From: DATBQN01 sp963799925
GTDB taxonomy: Bacteria; Acidobacteriota; Thermoanaerobaculia; Multivoradales; UBA5704
Reading direction: 5' to 3'
DNA length: 64,000 nt
Assembly (NCBI GenBank): GCA_963799925.1
Contig: CAWCYZ010000004.1
Location: 744,001-808,000, forward strand
Shown here: piece after piece, positions 25,338-35,770 of the stretch
Layout of the letters: every line of letters begins with the position of its first letter
Position numbering within the stretch: position 1 is the stretch's first letter
Position numbers and translations under genes: made by a program
The notes under the pieces: model-generated
What the model was told of the DNA's origin: nothing
Databases searched by the model: none
Seen by the model: the letters and a program-made list of their open reading frames with translations, nothing else

Positions 25338-27542
25338 ATGAAGAAACGCCTCGTCCACGGATTTCCACCCGCCGCGCGGCTGGCCTTCCTCCTCCTCCTG
25401 CTCCTCGCCCTCTCCTCCCGCTGGGCCGGCGCCCAGGACGGGTCGCCGTACGGCGTCGACATCCACTCGCCGACCGGGGCCGAGCTCGCTCTCGACCTCG
25501 ACCGGGTGCAGGCGGCGGGGATCGGCTGGGTGCACGTGGCGGTGATCTGGCCTTACGTCGAGGGCCAGCCGGGGGTCTACGACTGGAGCGCCTACGACGA
25601 GATCGTCGCGGCGGCGCAGGCGCGCCACCTGGGGATCCTGGCGACGATCCTCTACACGCCAGCCTGGGCGACCAGGGACCTCACCTGGACGGGCGTCCCC
25701 GACGTCGCCGCCTGGACCGAGTTCTGCCGCCGTGCCGCGGAGCGCTACAAGGGCTCCATCCGCTATTGGGGGCTGTGGAACGAGCCCAACCTCGCCGAGT
25801 TCTGGTCGGGGTCGCGCCAGCAGTACATCGACGGCCTGTTGAAGCCCGGGGCCGACGGCATCCACGCCGGCAACCCGGAGGCGCAGGTCGGCGGGCCGGC
25901 GCTGGCGCACCTGTCGAGCGCCGCGTGGTACGACTGGCTGACCGATGTCCTCGCCAAGGCCGGCGACCACCTCGACTTCGTCACCCACCACGTCTACGAC
26001 ACCGGCGGCAACGGCGCGGTCACCGCCAAGCTCAACGCCTCGACCCTCTTCGGCAGCACCCCCGGCCTGTGGAGCGTGGTGTCGCCGTCGGTGCGCGAGG
26101 TGCTGGAGCATTCGGGCTGGTTCGGCAGGCCGTTCTGGCTCACCGAGACCGGCTGGCAGACCTCCCAGGTGGGGGAGGCGCTCCAGGCGACCTACTACAC
26201 CGGCTTCCTCACCGACTGGCTCACCGGCCAACACCGCCAGGACTGGATCGCCAAGATCTTCTTCTATGAGATCAAGGATCCGGCATCGGGCAGCCCGACC
26301 TGGGGCATCCTGAAGCCGGACGGCACGCCCAAGCCGGTGTATTCGGCTTACAAGAACTTCATCGCCAGCCGGCAGCCGGCGCCGACCGACGGCGCGCTCC
26401 TCGTCGGCTCGGACGTGCCGACCACCATCGAGGCCGGGCAGACGATCGCCGTCCGCCTGACCTTCAAGAACACCGGCACCTCGACGTGGACTGCCGGCGC
26501 CAACTACAAGCTGGGGGCGCCGGGCGACACCGACCCGTTCGCGCCGGCCCGGCAGCTCCTCGCGGCGGGCGAGTCGATCGCCCCGGGGCAGGAGCGGACT
26601 TTCACCTTCCCCTTCACCGCGCCGGTCGCCACCGGTGACTACACCACGCACTGGCAGATGCTGCGCGAGGGGATCGCCTGGTTCGGCGCCGAGCTCACCC
26701 AGAAGGTGACGGTCGAGCCGTCGCCGGTGGTCGAGGACCGCCGGCTGGACCTCTTCGGCGGCCGCTTCGCGGTCGAGGTGAGCTGGCTCGATCCGGCGGG
26801 CGGTCACGCCGGCTACGGCCGCGCCGTGCCGGGCTCCGACGAGACCGGCTCGTTCTGGTTCTTCTCGCCGGCGAACCTCGAGCTGGTGGTCAAGGCCCTC
26901 GACGGCCGGCCGGTCAACAGCCATTACTGGCTCTTCTACGGCGCGCTGTCGAACGTCGAGTACTGGCTGACGGTCACCGACCTCGCGACCGGCGCGGTCA
27001 AGACCTACCACAACCCCTACGGCAACTTCTGCGGCCAGGGCGACACCTCAGCTTTCGCCGACGCGGCGGCGAAGGCGGCCGCGGGAGGTGCGACAGCGCC
27101 CGCGTCCGCCGGGGACGCCGCCGGCACCGCAGCCGCTGGGACAGGCACCTGGTCGGCGGCGGCGCTGCCGGGGACGTTCGCCGCGGCCGCCGCGGTCTCC
27201 ACGCCCTGCGCCGCGGACGCCCAGGACCTCTGTCTCTTCGGCGACCGCTTCCGGGTGAGCGTCCGCTGGCACACGCCGCAGGGCGCGGCCGGCGCCGGCG
27301 GGGCGGCGGCGGTCAGCGACGAGACCGGCACTTTCTGGTTCTTCGATCCGCACAACGTCGAGCTGATGGTCAAGGTGATCGACGGGCGGGCGATCTCTGG
27401 CAAGTACTGGTTCTTCTACGGCGCGCTCTCCGACGTCCAGTACGACATCACGGTGACCGATACCGCGACCGGCAGCTCGAAGCAGTACCACAACGCGCAG
27501 GGCAGCCTGTGCGGCCGCGGCGACACGGCCGCCCTCGATTGA
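25338..27542 (+). CDS. Secreted clan-A glycoside hydrolase with duplicated orphan C-terminal domain
   Basis: 734 aa from ATG 25338 (GGAGA seven nt upstream; an in-frame ATG at 25302 lies too close to the -10). Signal peptide about 1-32. Residues about 35-345 form a TIM-barrel hydrolase of the GH39/GH5-like clan: acid/base Glu149 in WNEPN and likely nucleophile Glu270 in WLTETGW. A NBR1/Ig-like domain follows (QTIAVRLTFKNTGTSTW, about 355-460). The C terminus has two copies (about 470-580 and 630-733) of a domain with LFG-RF-V-V-W, ETG-FWFF, YW-FYGALS and a closing FCGQGDT/LCGRGDT. An Ala-rich linker separates the copies. Substrate unknown. The stop overlaps the downstream gene. Confidence 0.85.
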   Translation: MKKRLVHGFPPAARLAFLLLLLLALSSRWAGAQDGSPYGVDIHSPTGAELALDLDRVQAAGIGWVHVAVIWPYVEGQPGVYDWSAYDEIVAAAQARHLGILATILYTPAWATRDLTWTGVPDVAAWTEFCRRAAERYKGSIRYWGLWNEPNLAEFWSGSRQQYIDGLLKPGADGIHAGNPEAQVGGPALAHLSSAAWYDWLTDVLAKAGDHLDFVTHHVYDTGGNGAVTAKLNASTLFGSTPGLWSVVSPSVREVLEHSGWFGRPFWLTETGWQTSQVGEALQATYYTGFLTDWLTGQHRQDWIAKIFFYEIKDPASGSPTWGILKPDGTPKPVYSAYKNFIASRQPAPTDGALLVGSDVPTTIEAGQTIAVRLTFKNTGTSTWTAGANYKLGAPGDTDPFAPARQLLAAGESIAPGQERTFTFPFTAPVATGDYTTHWQMLREGIAWFGAELTQKVTVEPSPVVEDRRLDLFGGRFAVEVSWLDPAGGHAGYGRAVPGSDETGSFWFFSPANLELVVKALDGRPVNSHYWLFYGALSNVEYWLTVTDLATGAVKTYHNPYGNFCGQGDTSAFADAAAKAAAGGATAPASAGDAAGTAAAGTGTWSAAALPGTFAAAAAVSTPCAADAQDLCLFGDRFRVSVRWHTPQGAAGAGGAAAVSDETGTFWFFDPHNVELMVKVIDGRAISGKYWFFYGALSDVQYDITVTDTATGSSKQYHNAQGSLCGRGDTAALD

Positions 27543-29114
27543 TCCCGCAGCGGTGGTGGCGACGCCCGGGCGGGCTCGTCGCGCTCGCCTTGGCCGCCTC
27601 GACCCTCCTCCGCCTCGCCGTCGCCGCGTCCGTCGGCTTCTTGACCGGCGACGATGTCGAGGTGCTCGAAGCGGCGTTCGCCGCGGCGACGGGCCTCCAT
27701 TACCAGCCGTGGGAGATCCGCAACCTCCTGTTTCCCCGGCTCCTGGTGGCGCCCGTGCTGTCGCTCGCCGCGGCGCTCGGCGTCCACGATCCCTTCGCCC
27801 TGGTCCGGCTCGCCGCGCTGCCGTCCGTGGCGCTCTCGTCGCTCGACGGCTGGCTCGTCTACCGCCTCGCCGCGCGGCTCGTCGACCGCTGGACCGCCGC
27901 CCTCGCGGCGGCGATCTTCTCGTTCCACTGGCTCCCCCTGGCCTACGGCGGCACCGTCTACCCGCGCACGGCGTCGACCACCTGCGTCCTCCTCGCCGCC
28001 CTGCTGGTGGTGGGGAGGCGGGGCGAGGACGGAGCGGGCGGCGCCGTGGCGGCCGGGCGCGCCGGCCTGGGCCGCGCTCTCGGCGCCGGAGCCCTCGTCG
28101 CCCTGGGTTTCGCCGACCGCTACAGCGAGGCGATCTTCCTCGCCCCGCTCCTCGTCTTCGTCCTGGTGAGCGGCCGCCGGGAGAACGCTGGGAACGAGGG
28201 AGCGGCGCCGCGGCGGGCCGGCGGCATGCCAGGGCTTTCCGGGCTCGCCGGAGCGCTCGGCTTGGTCGTGGGCTTCGCGCTGGGGACCCTGGCGACCGTC
28301 GGGCTCGCGGACTGGGCCTTCTGGGGGAGGCCGTTCGCCAGCCTCCTGGCGTTCGCCCGCTTCACCCTGCTCGAGCGCCGGTCCTCGTCGCTCGTCACCC
28401 ACCAGCCGTTCGGGTGGTACCTGGCGCGGATCTACGTCTGGCTGCCGCCGACGCTCCTGCCGTTCCTCTTCGCCCCCCGCCGCCGCGACCGGCGCGGGAC
28501 CGGGCTCCTTCTCCCCTGGCTGGGCGTCGGGCTGCCGCTCATGGTGCTGTCGCTCGTCCATCACAAGGAGCTGCGCTACCTGCAGGGGAGCGTGCCGTTC
28601 CTCGCCATCCTCGTCGCGGCGGGCGCCGCCGCCCTCTGGCGCGCCGGCTGGCGGCGGACGACGAGCCGGCCTCCTCGCCGCCGCGCTGCTGCTGTCGCTC
28701 AACACGGCGCGCTCGGTGCTCTCCCGGCGCTCGGTGGCGGCGGTCGCGGCGGCGCGGCAGCTCGCCGCCGATCCCGCGGTGCGCACGGTCGCCCTCTCCC
28801 AGGCGTGGGCTTACGGCCATCTGCTGTTCTTCGGCGACCGCGTCGCGGTGATCGATCTGGCGACGCCGCCGGCGGAGCCGGAGCTGCGCTCGGCGCTCGG
28901 CGGCGGGATCGACGCCCTCGGACTGTACCGGGAGGACCTGGCGCGCGCCCCGGAGCTGGCCCGGCTCGTCGCGGCGGCCGGCCTCGAACCGGCGGGCGAC
29001 TTCCGGGGGTGGAACAGCAAGCCGGTGCTGCTCTTCCGCCGCGGCCGGCGCGGGCTTCCGCCGCGTAGGCGGCGCTTGACAGCGGTCTCTCCCGGCTATA
29101 CTGTTCATATGTGA
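27539..29114 (+). CDS. GT-C membrane glycosyltransferase, mannosyltransferase-like (frameshifted)
   Basis: A multi-spanning protein resembling GT22/ALG9-type mannosyltransferases: an early acidic loop GDDVEVLEAAF, then YQPWEIRNLLFPRL and a late HHKELRYLQGSVPF segment. The likely start is TTG at 27539, overlapping the hydrolase stop (TTGA); a GTG at 27509 is possible. The frame breaks at about 28650-28668: upstream reading is in the frame ending LWRAGWRR, and continuation RAGLLAAALLLSLNTARSVL is shifted by +1 to a stop at 29112-29114. One base too many, or two missing, would explain it. The 3' end overlaps the marR promoter. Probably transfers a lipid-linked sugar at the membrane. Confidence 0.65.
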
Positions 29115-29115
29115 A
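29076..29115 (+). promoter_or_regulatory. marR promoter with overlapping operator
   Basis: TTGACA (29076-29081) and TATACT (29097-29102) are 15 bp apart, shorter than usual but both near consensus. Between the -10 and the start codon lies TTCATATGTGAA (29104-29115), an inverted repeat with a 4-nt centre, well placed for MarR autorepression. The start codon ATG 29115 is 12 nt after the -10, so the transcript would be nearly leaderless. Confidence 0.65.
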
Positions 29116-29546
29116 TGAGTGATCGCGACCTCTCCCCCTGCCCACCCGATCGGTTGATGTCCCTGCTCCTCCAGGCGGCGCGTGCGGTCGAACGACGGCT
29201 CGACGAAGCCCTGGAAGGCGTCGACCTGTCGACGCCGAAGTACAGCGCGTTGAAGCACCTCGCCCTGGCCGGGGAGCCGCTGGCGCTCTCCGAGCTGGCG
29301 GCGCGGCAGATCTGCGTGCGGTCGAACATCACGCAGCTGGTGGACCGCCTCGAGGCGGACGGGCTGGTGCGCCGCGTCGAGGATCCGAAGGACCGCCGGA
29401 GCGTCCGCGCGACCCTGACGCCGCTCGGGCGCGAGCGGCAGGCGGCGGGCGCCCAGCGCGTCCGCGAGGTGCAGAGGGCGATGGCCGAGAGGCTCGCCGA
29501 GGCCGATTCCCGCGCCCTCGAGCACGCTCTGGAGCAGTTGAAGTAG
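29115..29546 (+). CDS. MarR-family transcriptional regulator
   Basis: 143 aa winged-helix repressor. Helix-turn-helix: LSELAARQICVRSNITQLVDRL; wing: VRRVEDPKDRRSVRATLTPLG, the typical MarR D-x-R-D/DRR signature. The ATG at 29115 has no ribosome site because it sits just after the promoter; a later ATG (29157) also lacks one. It directly precedes the RND efflux operon and likely represses it and itself, responding to small aromatic or amphipathic ligands as in the family generally. Confidence 0.9.
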   Translation: MSDRDLSPCPPDRLMSLLLQAARAVERRLDEALEGVDLSTPKYSALKHLALAGEPLALSELAARQICVRSNITQLVDRLEADGLVRRVEDPKDRRSVRATLTPLGRERQAAGAQRVREVQRAMAERLAEADSRALEHALEQLK

Positions 29547-29675
29547 CTGCCCGCAGGAATCCACGCTGGCGCCGGGCTCGCCGGCGCCGTGGGGCGGTCG
29601 TCGTCCGAGCGCCGTGGCGCAACGGCGTCCGCCGCCGGACGAAACCTCATGGTCATGCTCTCTAGGAGACGAAGG

Positions 29676-30863
29676 ATGAAGCGCGAAATGGTCGTCGGTC
29701 TGGGAGTCCTCGCCGCCGCGGTGATCGGCTGCCACGGCAAGAGCGCGCCCGCGCCGCCGCCGCCTCCCCCCGTGGTGGTGGTCACCCCGGTCGTCCAGCA
29801 GGACGTGCCGATCTACGGCGAGTGGATCGGCACCACCGCGGGCAACGACAACGCCGAGATCCGGCCGAAGGTCGACGGCTATCTCCTGCGCCGCGACTAC
29901 GCCGAGGGAGCCCTGGTGCAGAAGGGCCAGCTGCTCTTCGAGATCGACCCCCGCCAGGTGCAGGCGCAGCTCGAGCAGGCGCAGGCGAACCTGGCGCAGG
30001 GGCGGGCGGGCCTCGCCAAGGCGCAGCGCGACGTCGCCCGCTTCGAGCCGCTCGCCGCCGAGAAGGCGGTCTCCCAGCAGGAGCTCGACGACGCCCGCTC
30101 GGCGCTGCAGTCGGCGCAGGCGACGGTGGGCTCGCTGGCGGCGGCGGTCTCCCAGGCCCGCCTGGGCCTCACCTGGACGCGGGTGACGTCGCCGATCGCC
30201 GGCATCGCCGGGACCGCCACGCAGCAGGTGGGCAACCTGGTGAGCCCGACGACGGTGCTCACCACCGTCTCCCAGTGCGACCCCATCCGCGTCGTCTACC
30301 AGCTCGGCGAGCAGGAGTACCTGCACCTCCAGCAGAGACTGCAGCAGCAGAGCCCGGCGGCGCCGAGCGGCGGCGCTCTCGAGCTGGTGCTCGCCGACGG
30401 CACGGTCTTCCCCGAGAAGGGGCGCCTCCTCTTCGCCGACCGGCAGGTGGACCCGCGGACCGGCACCATCGCGACGGTCGGCGTCTTCCCCAACCCGGGG
30501 AACCTGCTGCGCCCGGGCCAGTACGCCAAGGTGCGTGCCGTGACCGAGCTCAAGAAGGGGGCCCTCCTCGTGCCGCAGCGCTCCGTCAACGAGCTGCAGG
30601 GCGGCTACCAGGTGGCGATCGTCGGCGACGACGACCGGGCGAAGGTCCTCGACGTCGCGCCGGGGGAGAAGGTCGGCAAGATGTGGATCGTCGCCAATCT
30701 GCCCGGAGCGCCGCCCGACAAGACGCTCAAGCCCGGCGACCGCGTCGTCGTCGAGGGGTTCTCGCGCGTCAAGGCGGGCTCGCCGGTGAAGCCGCAGGAG
30801 GCGGCGCCGGAGCTGGCCTCGGCTCCCGGCGCCGGGAACGCCGGCGCGGCGGGGGGCCGGTAG
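29676..30863 (+). CDS. RND efflux periplasmic adaptor (lipoprotein)
   Basis: 395 aa from ATG 29676, which follows AGGAGACGAAGG; upstream in-frame starts lack a ribosome site. The lipobox VIGC places the lipidated Cys at about 19, followed by a proline-rich linker. Adaptor landmarks: ADNAEIRPKV-like lipoyl half (NDNAEIRPKVDGYLLRR), the alpha-hairpin with LEQAQANLAQGRAGLAKAQ, and the second lipoyl half LTWTRVTSPIAGIAG. It bridges the inner-membrane pump and outer-membrane channel encoded next. This gene reads cleanly end to end, unlike its two downstream partners. Confidence 0.93.
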   Translation: MKREMVVGLGVLAAAVIGCHGKSAPAPPPPPPVVVVTPVVQQDVPIYGEWIGTTAGNDNAEIRPKVDGYLLRRDYAEGALVQKGQLLFEIDPRQVQAQLEQAQANLAQGRAGLAKAQRDVARFEPLAAEKAVSQQELDDARSALQSAQATVGSLAAAVSQARLGLTWTRVTSPIAGIAGTATQQVGNLVSPTTVLTTVSQCDPIRVVYQLGEQEYLHLQQRLQQQSPAAPSGGALELVLADGTVFPEKGRLLFADRQVDPRTGTIATVGVFPNPGNLLRPGQYAKVRAVTELKKGALLVPQRSVNELQGGYQVAIVGDDDRAKVLDVAPGEKVGKMWIVANLPGAPPDKTLKPGDRVVVEGFSRVKAGSPVKPQEAAPELASAPGAGNAGAAGGR

Positions 30864-30867
30864 CGCC

Positions 30868-33800
30868 ATGGCACGCTTCTTCATCGACCGTCCGATCGTC
30901 GCGATCGTCATCTCGATCCTGACCGTCCTCGTCGGCCTCGTCGCGATGCTGGGGCTGCCGATCGCGAAGTTCCCCGACATCGTGCCGCCGCAGATCCAGA
31001 TCCAGACCACCTATCCCGGCGCCGACGCGCTCACCATCGAGCAGTCGGTGGCGACGCCGCTCGAGCAGCAGATGAACGGCGTCGACAACATGCTCTACAT
31101 GCAGTCGATCAACGCCAACGACGGCACGATGGCGCTGACGCGTCACCTTCGACGTCGGCACCGACCGCAACATCGACCAGGTCAACGCCCAGAACCGCGT
31201 CGCCCAGGCGCAGCCCAACCTGCCCGCCGACGGTCAACCAGTTCGGCTTCACCTACCGCAAGACCCAGGGCATGCCGCTGCTGCTGATCTCGCTCTACTC
31301 GCCGAAGGGGACCTACGACGGCCTGTTCCTCGGCAACTACGCCAACGATCAACATCATCGACGCGCTCTACCGCGTGCCCGGCGTCGGCCAGGTGCTCAT
31401 CTTCGGCGCCTCCGACTACGCGATGCGGATCTGGGTGAAGCCCGACCAGCTCGCCAAGCTGGGCCTGACGGTGCCCGACCTGACCCGCGCCGTCGCAGCA
31501 GCAGAGCACCGTCAACCCGGCGGGGCAGGTGGGCGCCGAGCCGGCGCCGCGCGGGCAGGAGATCACCTACACCGTCCGCGCCCAGGGGCGGCTGGTCACC
31601 CCGGCCGACTTCGGCGAGATCGTCGTGCGCTTGAACCCCGACGGCTCGGTGGTGCGCCTGAAGGACGTCGCGCGCATCGAGCTCGGCGCCCTGAACTACC
31701 AGCAGATCGGCCGCCTGAACGGCAAGCCGTCCTGCATCGTCGCCATCTTCCAGGCGCCGGGCTCGAACGCGCTCGCCGTCGCCGACGGCGTCAAGGCGGC
31801 GATGGAGCGAGCTCAAGCAGCGCTTCCCGGCGGACCTCGCCTACACCGTCTCCGTCGACACCACGCTGCCGGTCACCGAGGGCATCCGGGAGATCGTGAA
31901 CACGCTCGGCGAGGCGATGCGTCCTCGTCATCCTCGTCGTCTTCCTCTTCCTGCAGAACTGGCGCGCCACGCTCATCCCGATGATCGCCGTGCCGGTGTC
32001 GCTCATCGGCACGTTCGCCGTCTTCCCGCTGCTCGGCTTCTCGATCAACACGCTGTCGCTCTTCGGCCTCGTCCTCGCCATCGGCCTCGTCGTCGACGAC
32101 GCGATCGTCGTCGTCGAGGCGGTCGAGCACCACATCGAGGAGGGCTCGTCGCCGCGCGACGCGACGCTGCAGGCGATGCAGGAAGTCTCCGGGCCGGTCG
32201 TCGCCATCGCGCTTGATCCTCGCGTCGGTGTTCATGCCGGTCGCCTTCATGGGCGGCATCCAGGGGCGGCTCAACAAGCAGTTCGCGGTGACGATCGCGA
32301 TCTCGGTGCTGATCTCGGCGTTCAACGCGCTCTCGCTCTCGCCGGCGCTCGTCGGCGCTGCTGCTGCGGCCGCGCAAGGCGTCGAAGGGGTTGCTCGCCC
32401 GCGTCTTCGGCGGCTTCAACCGCGGCTTCCAGAAGGCGACCCGCGGCTACGTCTCGGTCTCCGCCTTCCTGGTCCGCAAGTTCGTCATCGCCCTCGCCGT
32501 CCTGGTGGGCTTCGCCGTCCTCGCCGGCGGGCTGGGCCGGTCGCTGCCGGCCAGCTTCGTGCCCGAGGAGGACTACGGCTACTTCTTCCTCAACGTGCAG
32601 CTGCCCGACGCCGCGTCGCTGCAGCGGACCGACGCAGGTCTGCCGCAAGGTCGAGGCGATCCTGGCGCGGCATCCGAAGAGCATCCTGCACTACAACACG
32701 ATCGCCGGGTTCAGCCTGCTCTCCTGCGTCTCGGCGACCTACAACGGCTTCTACTTCGTCTGGCTGAAGCCGTGGGACGAGCGCGGGTCGCCGAGCACGG
32801 CGCAGGCGCTGATCGCCGAGCTCAACCAGGAGTTCCGCGCCAAGATCCCGGAGGCGGCGGCGTTCGCCTTCATGCCGCCGGCGATTCCCGGCCTCGGCGC
32901 CTCGGGCGGCTTCTCGTTCTGGCTGCAGGACCGCAGCGGCGGCACGGTCGACTTCCTCAACCAGAACCTCCAGACGTTCCTCGACGCGGCGCGCAAGCGG
33001 CCCGAGCTGGCGAACGTCAACAGCACCTTCCGCGCCGCCGTGCCGCAGCTGTTCGTCGACGTCGACCGCGACAAGGTGCTGAAGCAGGGCGTCGCCCGTC
33101 GGCGACGTCTACCAGACGCTGCAGGCGTTCCTCGGCGGCTCCTTCATCAACCAGTTCAACCGCTTCGGCCGGCAGTGGCGCGTCTTCCTCCAGGCGGAGG
33201 GCTCCGAGCGCGTGAACCCCGAGGACATCGCCCAGTTCTACGTGCGCAACACCGACAACGAGATGGTGCCGCTCTCCGCGCTGGCGACGGTCCGCCGCAC
33301 CTACGGTCCGGAGTACACGAACCGCTTCAACGTCTTCCGCGCCGCGCAGGTCACCGGCGCCGCGGCGCCCGGCTACAGCTCGGGCCAGGCGCTCGCCGCC
33401 CTCGAGGAGGTCGCGGCGCAGATGCTGCCGCGCGAGATGGGCTACGACTGGTCCGACCTCGTCCTATCAGGAGAAGAAGGCGGCGGGCACCACCGGCCGG
33501 GTCTTCGCGCTGTCGATCCTCGTTCGTCTTCCTGATCCTCGCCGCGCTCTACGAGAGCTGGTCGCTGCCGTTCTCCGTGCTGCTCTCGGTGCCGATCGCC
33601 GTCTTCGGCGCCTTCCTCGGGCTGCTTCTGCGCAAGTTCGACTTCGACGTCTACGCGCAGATCGGGCTCGTCATGCTGATCGGCCTCGCGGCCAAGAACG
33701 CGATCCTGATCGTCGAGTTCGCCAAGGCGGGGTTCGAGCGCGGGAGGAGCCTCGTCGGAGGCCGCGCTCGAAGGGGCGCAGCTGCGCCTGCGGCCGATCC

Positions 33801-34072
33801 TGATGACCTCGTTCGCCTTCATCCTGGGCTGCGTGCCGCTGTGGATCGCCGCCGGCGCGGGCGGCGCGTCGCGCCAGATCCTCGGCACCGTCGTCGTCGC
33901 CGGCATGCTCGCCGCCACCGGCCTCGCGATCTTCATCATCCCGGTGCTCTTCGTGATCTTCGAGCGGCTCGCCGGGGCGGAGCGCAAGCACGCCCGGCGC
34001 GGCGCCGCGAGCGCCGGCCCTGGCCATGGCCCCGGAGCCATGACGCCGGTCGCCGAGGAGACGCATTCATGA
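30868..34072 (+). pseudogene. RND multidrug efflux pump, interrupted by 13 single-base insertions
   Basis: An HAE1/AcrB-type inner-membrane proton/drug antiporter. ATG at 30868 is 4 nt after the adaptor stop. Removing one extra base at each of about 31141, 31232, 31347, 31495, 31808, 31920, 32212, 32354, 32634, 33094, 33461, 33522 and 33757 restores a single frame of 1063 aa, the normal family length. The restored protein has the N-terminal ARFFIDRPIVAIVI, the proton-relay DD in GLVVDDAIVVVEA, the Lys in GLAAKNAILIVEF and twelve expected helices. Every break is +1 and none lies in an obvious homopolymer. Whether this is a true pseudogene, consensus error or recoding is open. The end overlaps the channel gene (ATGA). 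Confidence 0.85.
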
Positions 34073-35691
34073 GGCGGCCTGCCGCGGTGCCGATCCCGGC
34101 GGTCTTCCGGGCCCTGGTCCCGGCTTTGGCCGCCCTCGCCCTCGCCGGCTGCGTCGTCGGCCCCAACTACCGCCGGCCGCCGATCGCCGCGCCGGCGGCG
34201 ACCCGCGGGCAGGTGGGGCCGGCCGAGGCCGCCTCGCTCGCCGACCAGGCGTGGTGGGACGTCTTCCAGGACGACGCGCTCAAGGGGCTGATCGCGGAGG
34301 CGCTCCGGAACGGCTACGACGTGCGGCTCGCCGCGGCGCGGGTGGAGGAGGCGCGGGCCAACGCCGGGATCGCCCGCGCGCAGTACCTGCCGGGCGTCCA
34401 GCTCTCGGCCGAGGTCCTGCACGGCCGGCAGTCCGAGTTCTCGACCAGCCCCGGGGCGGAGGGGACGGTCCTCCAGGCCAACCTCGGCCTCTCCTGGGAG
34501 GCCGACCTCTGGGGGCGCATCCGGCGCCTCAACGAGGCGGCGCTGGCGCAGTACCTGGCGACCGAGGAGGCGCGCCGCGGCGTCCTCCTGTCGCTCGCCT
34601 CGGAGGTCGCGACGGGCTACTTCCAGCTCCGCGAGCTCGACCTCCAGCTCGAGATCGCCAAGGGGACGACGGCGGCCTTCCAGGAGACCTTCGACCTCTT
34701 CGACCGGCGCCTCAAGGGGGGCACCGCCTCGGGGCTGGAGACGTCGAGCGCCGAGGCCTCGCTCGCCTCGACCGCCGCCGTCATCCCGGACCTCGAGCGG
34801 CAGATCGTGGCGCAGGAGAACCAGCTCTCGCTCCTGCTGGGCAGGAACCCGGGGCCGATCCCGCGCGGCGCGGCGCTCAACGACCAGTTCCTGCCGCCCG
34901 GCGTCCCGGCCGGGGCTCCCCTCCGATCTCCTGCGGCGGCGGCCCGACCTGCGCCAGGCGGAGCAGAACCTGATCGCCTTCAACGCCGACGTCGGCGCCG
35001 CCGTCGCCGGCTTCTTCCCGCGCATCAGCCTGACCGGCGCCTACGGCGCCCTGGCGCCGCAGGTCGGCGCAGCTCCTCGGCAGCGGCCGCACCTGGTCGT
35101 TCGGCGCCGGGCTGCTGACGCCGGTCTTCCAGGGCCGCCTGCTGCAGAACCAGTACCGCGCCGCCCTCGCCCGCTGGGAGGAGGCGCGGGCGCAGTACGA
35201 GCAGAGCGTGACCAACGCCTTCGGCGAGGTCTCGACGGCGCTCGTCGCCTACCAGAAGCTCGCCGAGGTCGAGCGGCAGCGGGCGCGCGAGGTCGCCGCC
35301 TACCGCGAGGCGGTGCGCCTCGCCAACATCCGCTACACGGCCGGCCTCTCCTCCTACCTCGAGGTGCTGCAGGTCGGAGCAGCAGCTCTTCCCCGCCGAG
35401 ATCCAGCTCGCCCAGACGCGCTACAGCCGCCTGGCGACCCTGGTCCAGCTCTACCGCGCCCTGGGCGGCGGCTGGCAGCTCTCGGACGCCGAGTGGCCGG
35501 GCCCGGCCGCTCCCGCGAGCCGCGCCGTCGAACCCCGTCCCCCAGCAGACGACGACGACCGCCTCTCCGCCGCGGCGGTAGAGCGTTCCCCCGCGCTCGC
35601 CTCCGGGCGCTCTGCGGCGCGAAGCCGGATTCATCCGGCGCTCCCCATAGCACGGGCATTCATGCCCGTGCGGGGACGGCGTCCTGCGTGA
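34069..35691 (+). pseudogene. Outer-membrane efflux channel (TolC/OprM type), interrupted by 3 insertions
   Basis: An NodT/OprM-type lipoprotein channel. ATG 34069 overlaps the pump stop. Lipobox LAGC at Cys28, then VVGPNYRRPP, QAWWDVFQDDALKGLI and LGLSWEADLWGRI. Three single-base insertions (about 34921, 35069, 35376) split the C-terminal half; removing them gives 539 aa with AYGALAPQVG, TPVFQGRL and YTAGLSSYLEVLQ. The reading then runs past the usual family end (LGGGWQL) into a low-complexity tail. Its last about 20 codons are encoded by the twin-hairpin repeat, so that repeat appears to have replaced or extended the original 3' end. Partner of the RND pump and adaptor. Confidence 0.85.
35611..35675 (+). 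repeat. 65-bp twin-hairpin repeat, copy 1
   Basis: 64 of 65 bases match copy 2 at 37359-37423, in direct orientation. It contains two hairpins, each with a TTCA loop: a 6-bp stem GCCGGA/TCCGGC (35624-35639) and a 9-bp stem GCACGGGCA/TGCCCGTGC (35650-35671). Weaker similarity continues about 20 bp further. It resembles a REP/BIME-type element and may act as a 3' transcript stabiliser or terminator. Confidence 0.85.
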
Positions 35692-35770
35692 CCGTTCCTG
35701 CCCGGATTCCTGCCTTGACATCTCGCCGAACCTGCGCAAGGCTTAAGATAGGTCTGCGGCGGGAGGTGAG

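Noticed and set aside
31981..35118. A single about 1045-codon + frame spanning pump and channel
   Set aside because: It switches between meaningful and meaningless segments of two proteins; it is a by-product of the insertions, not a fusion gene.
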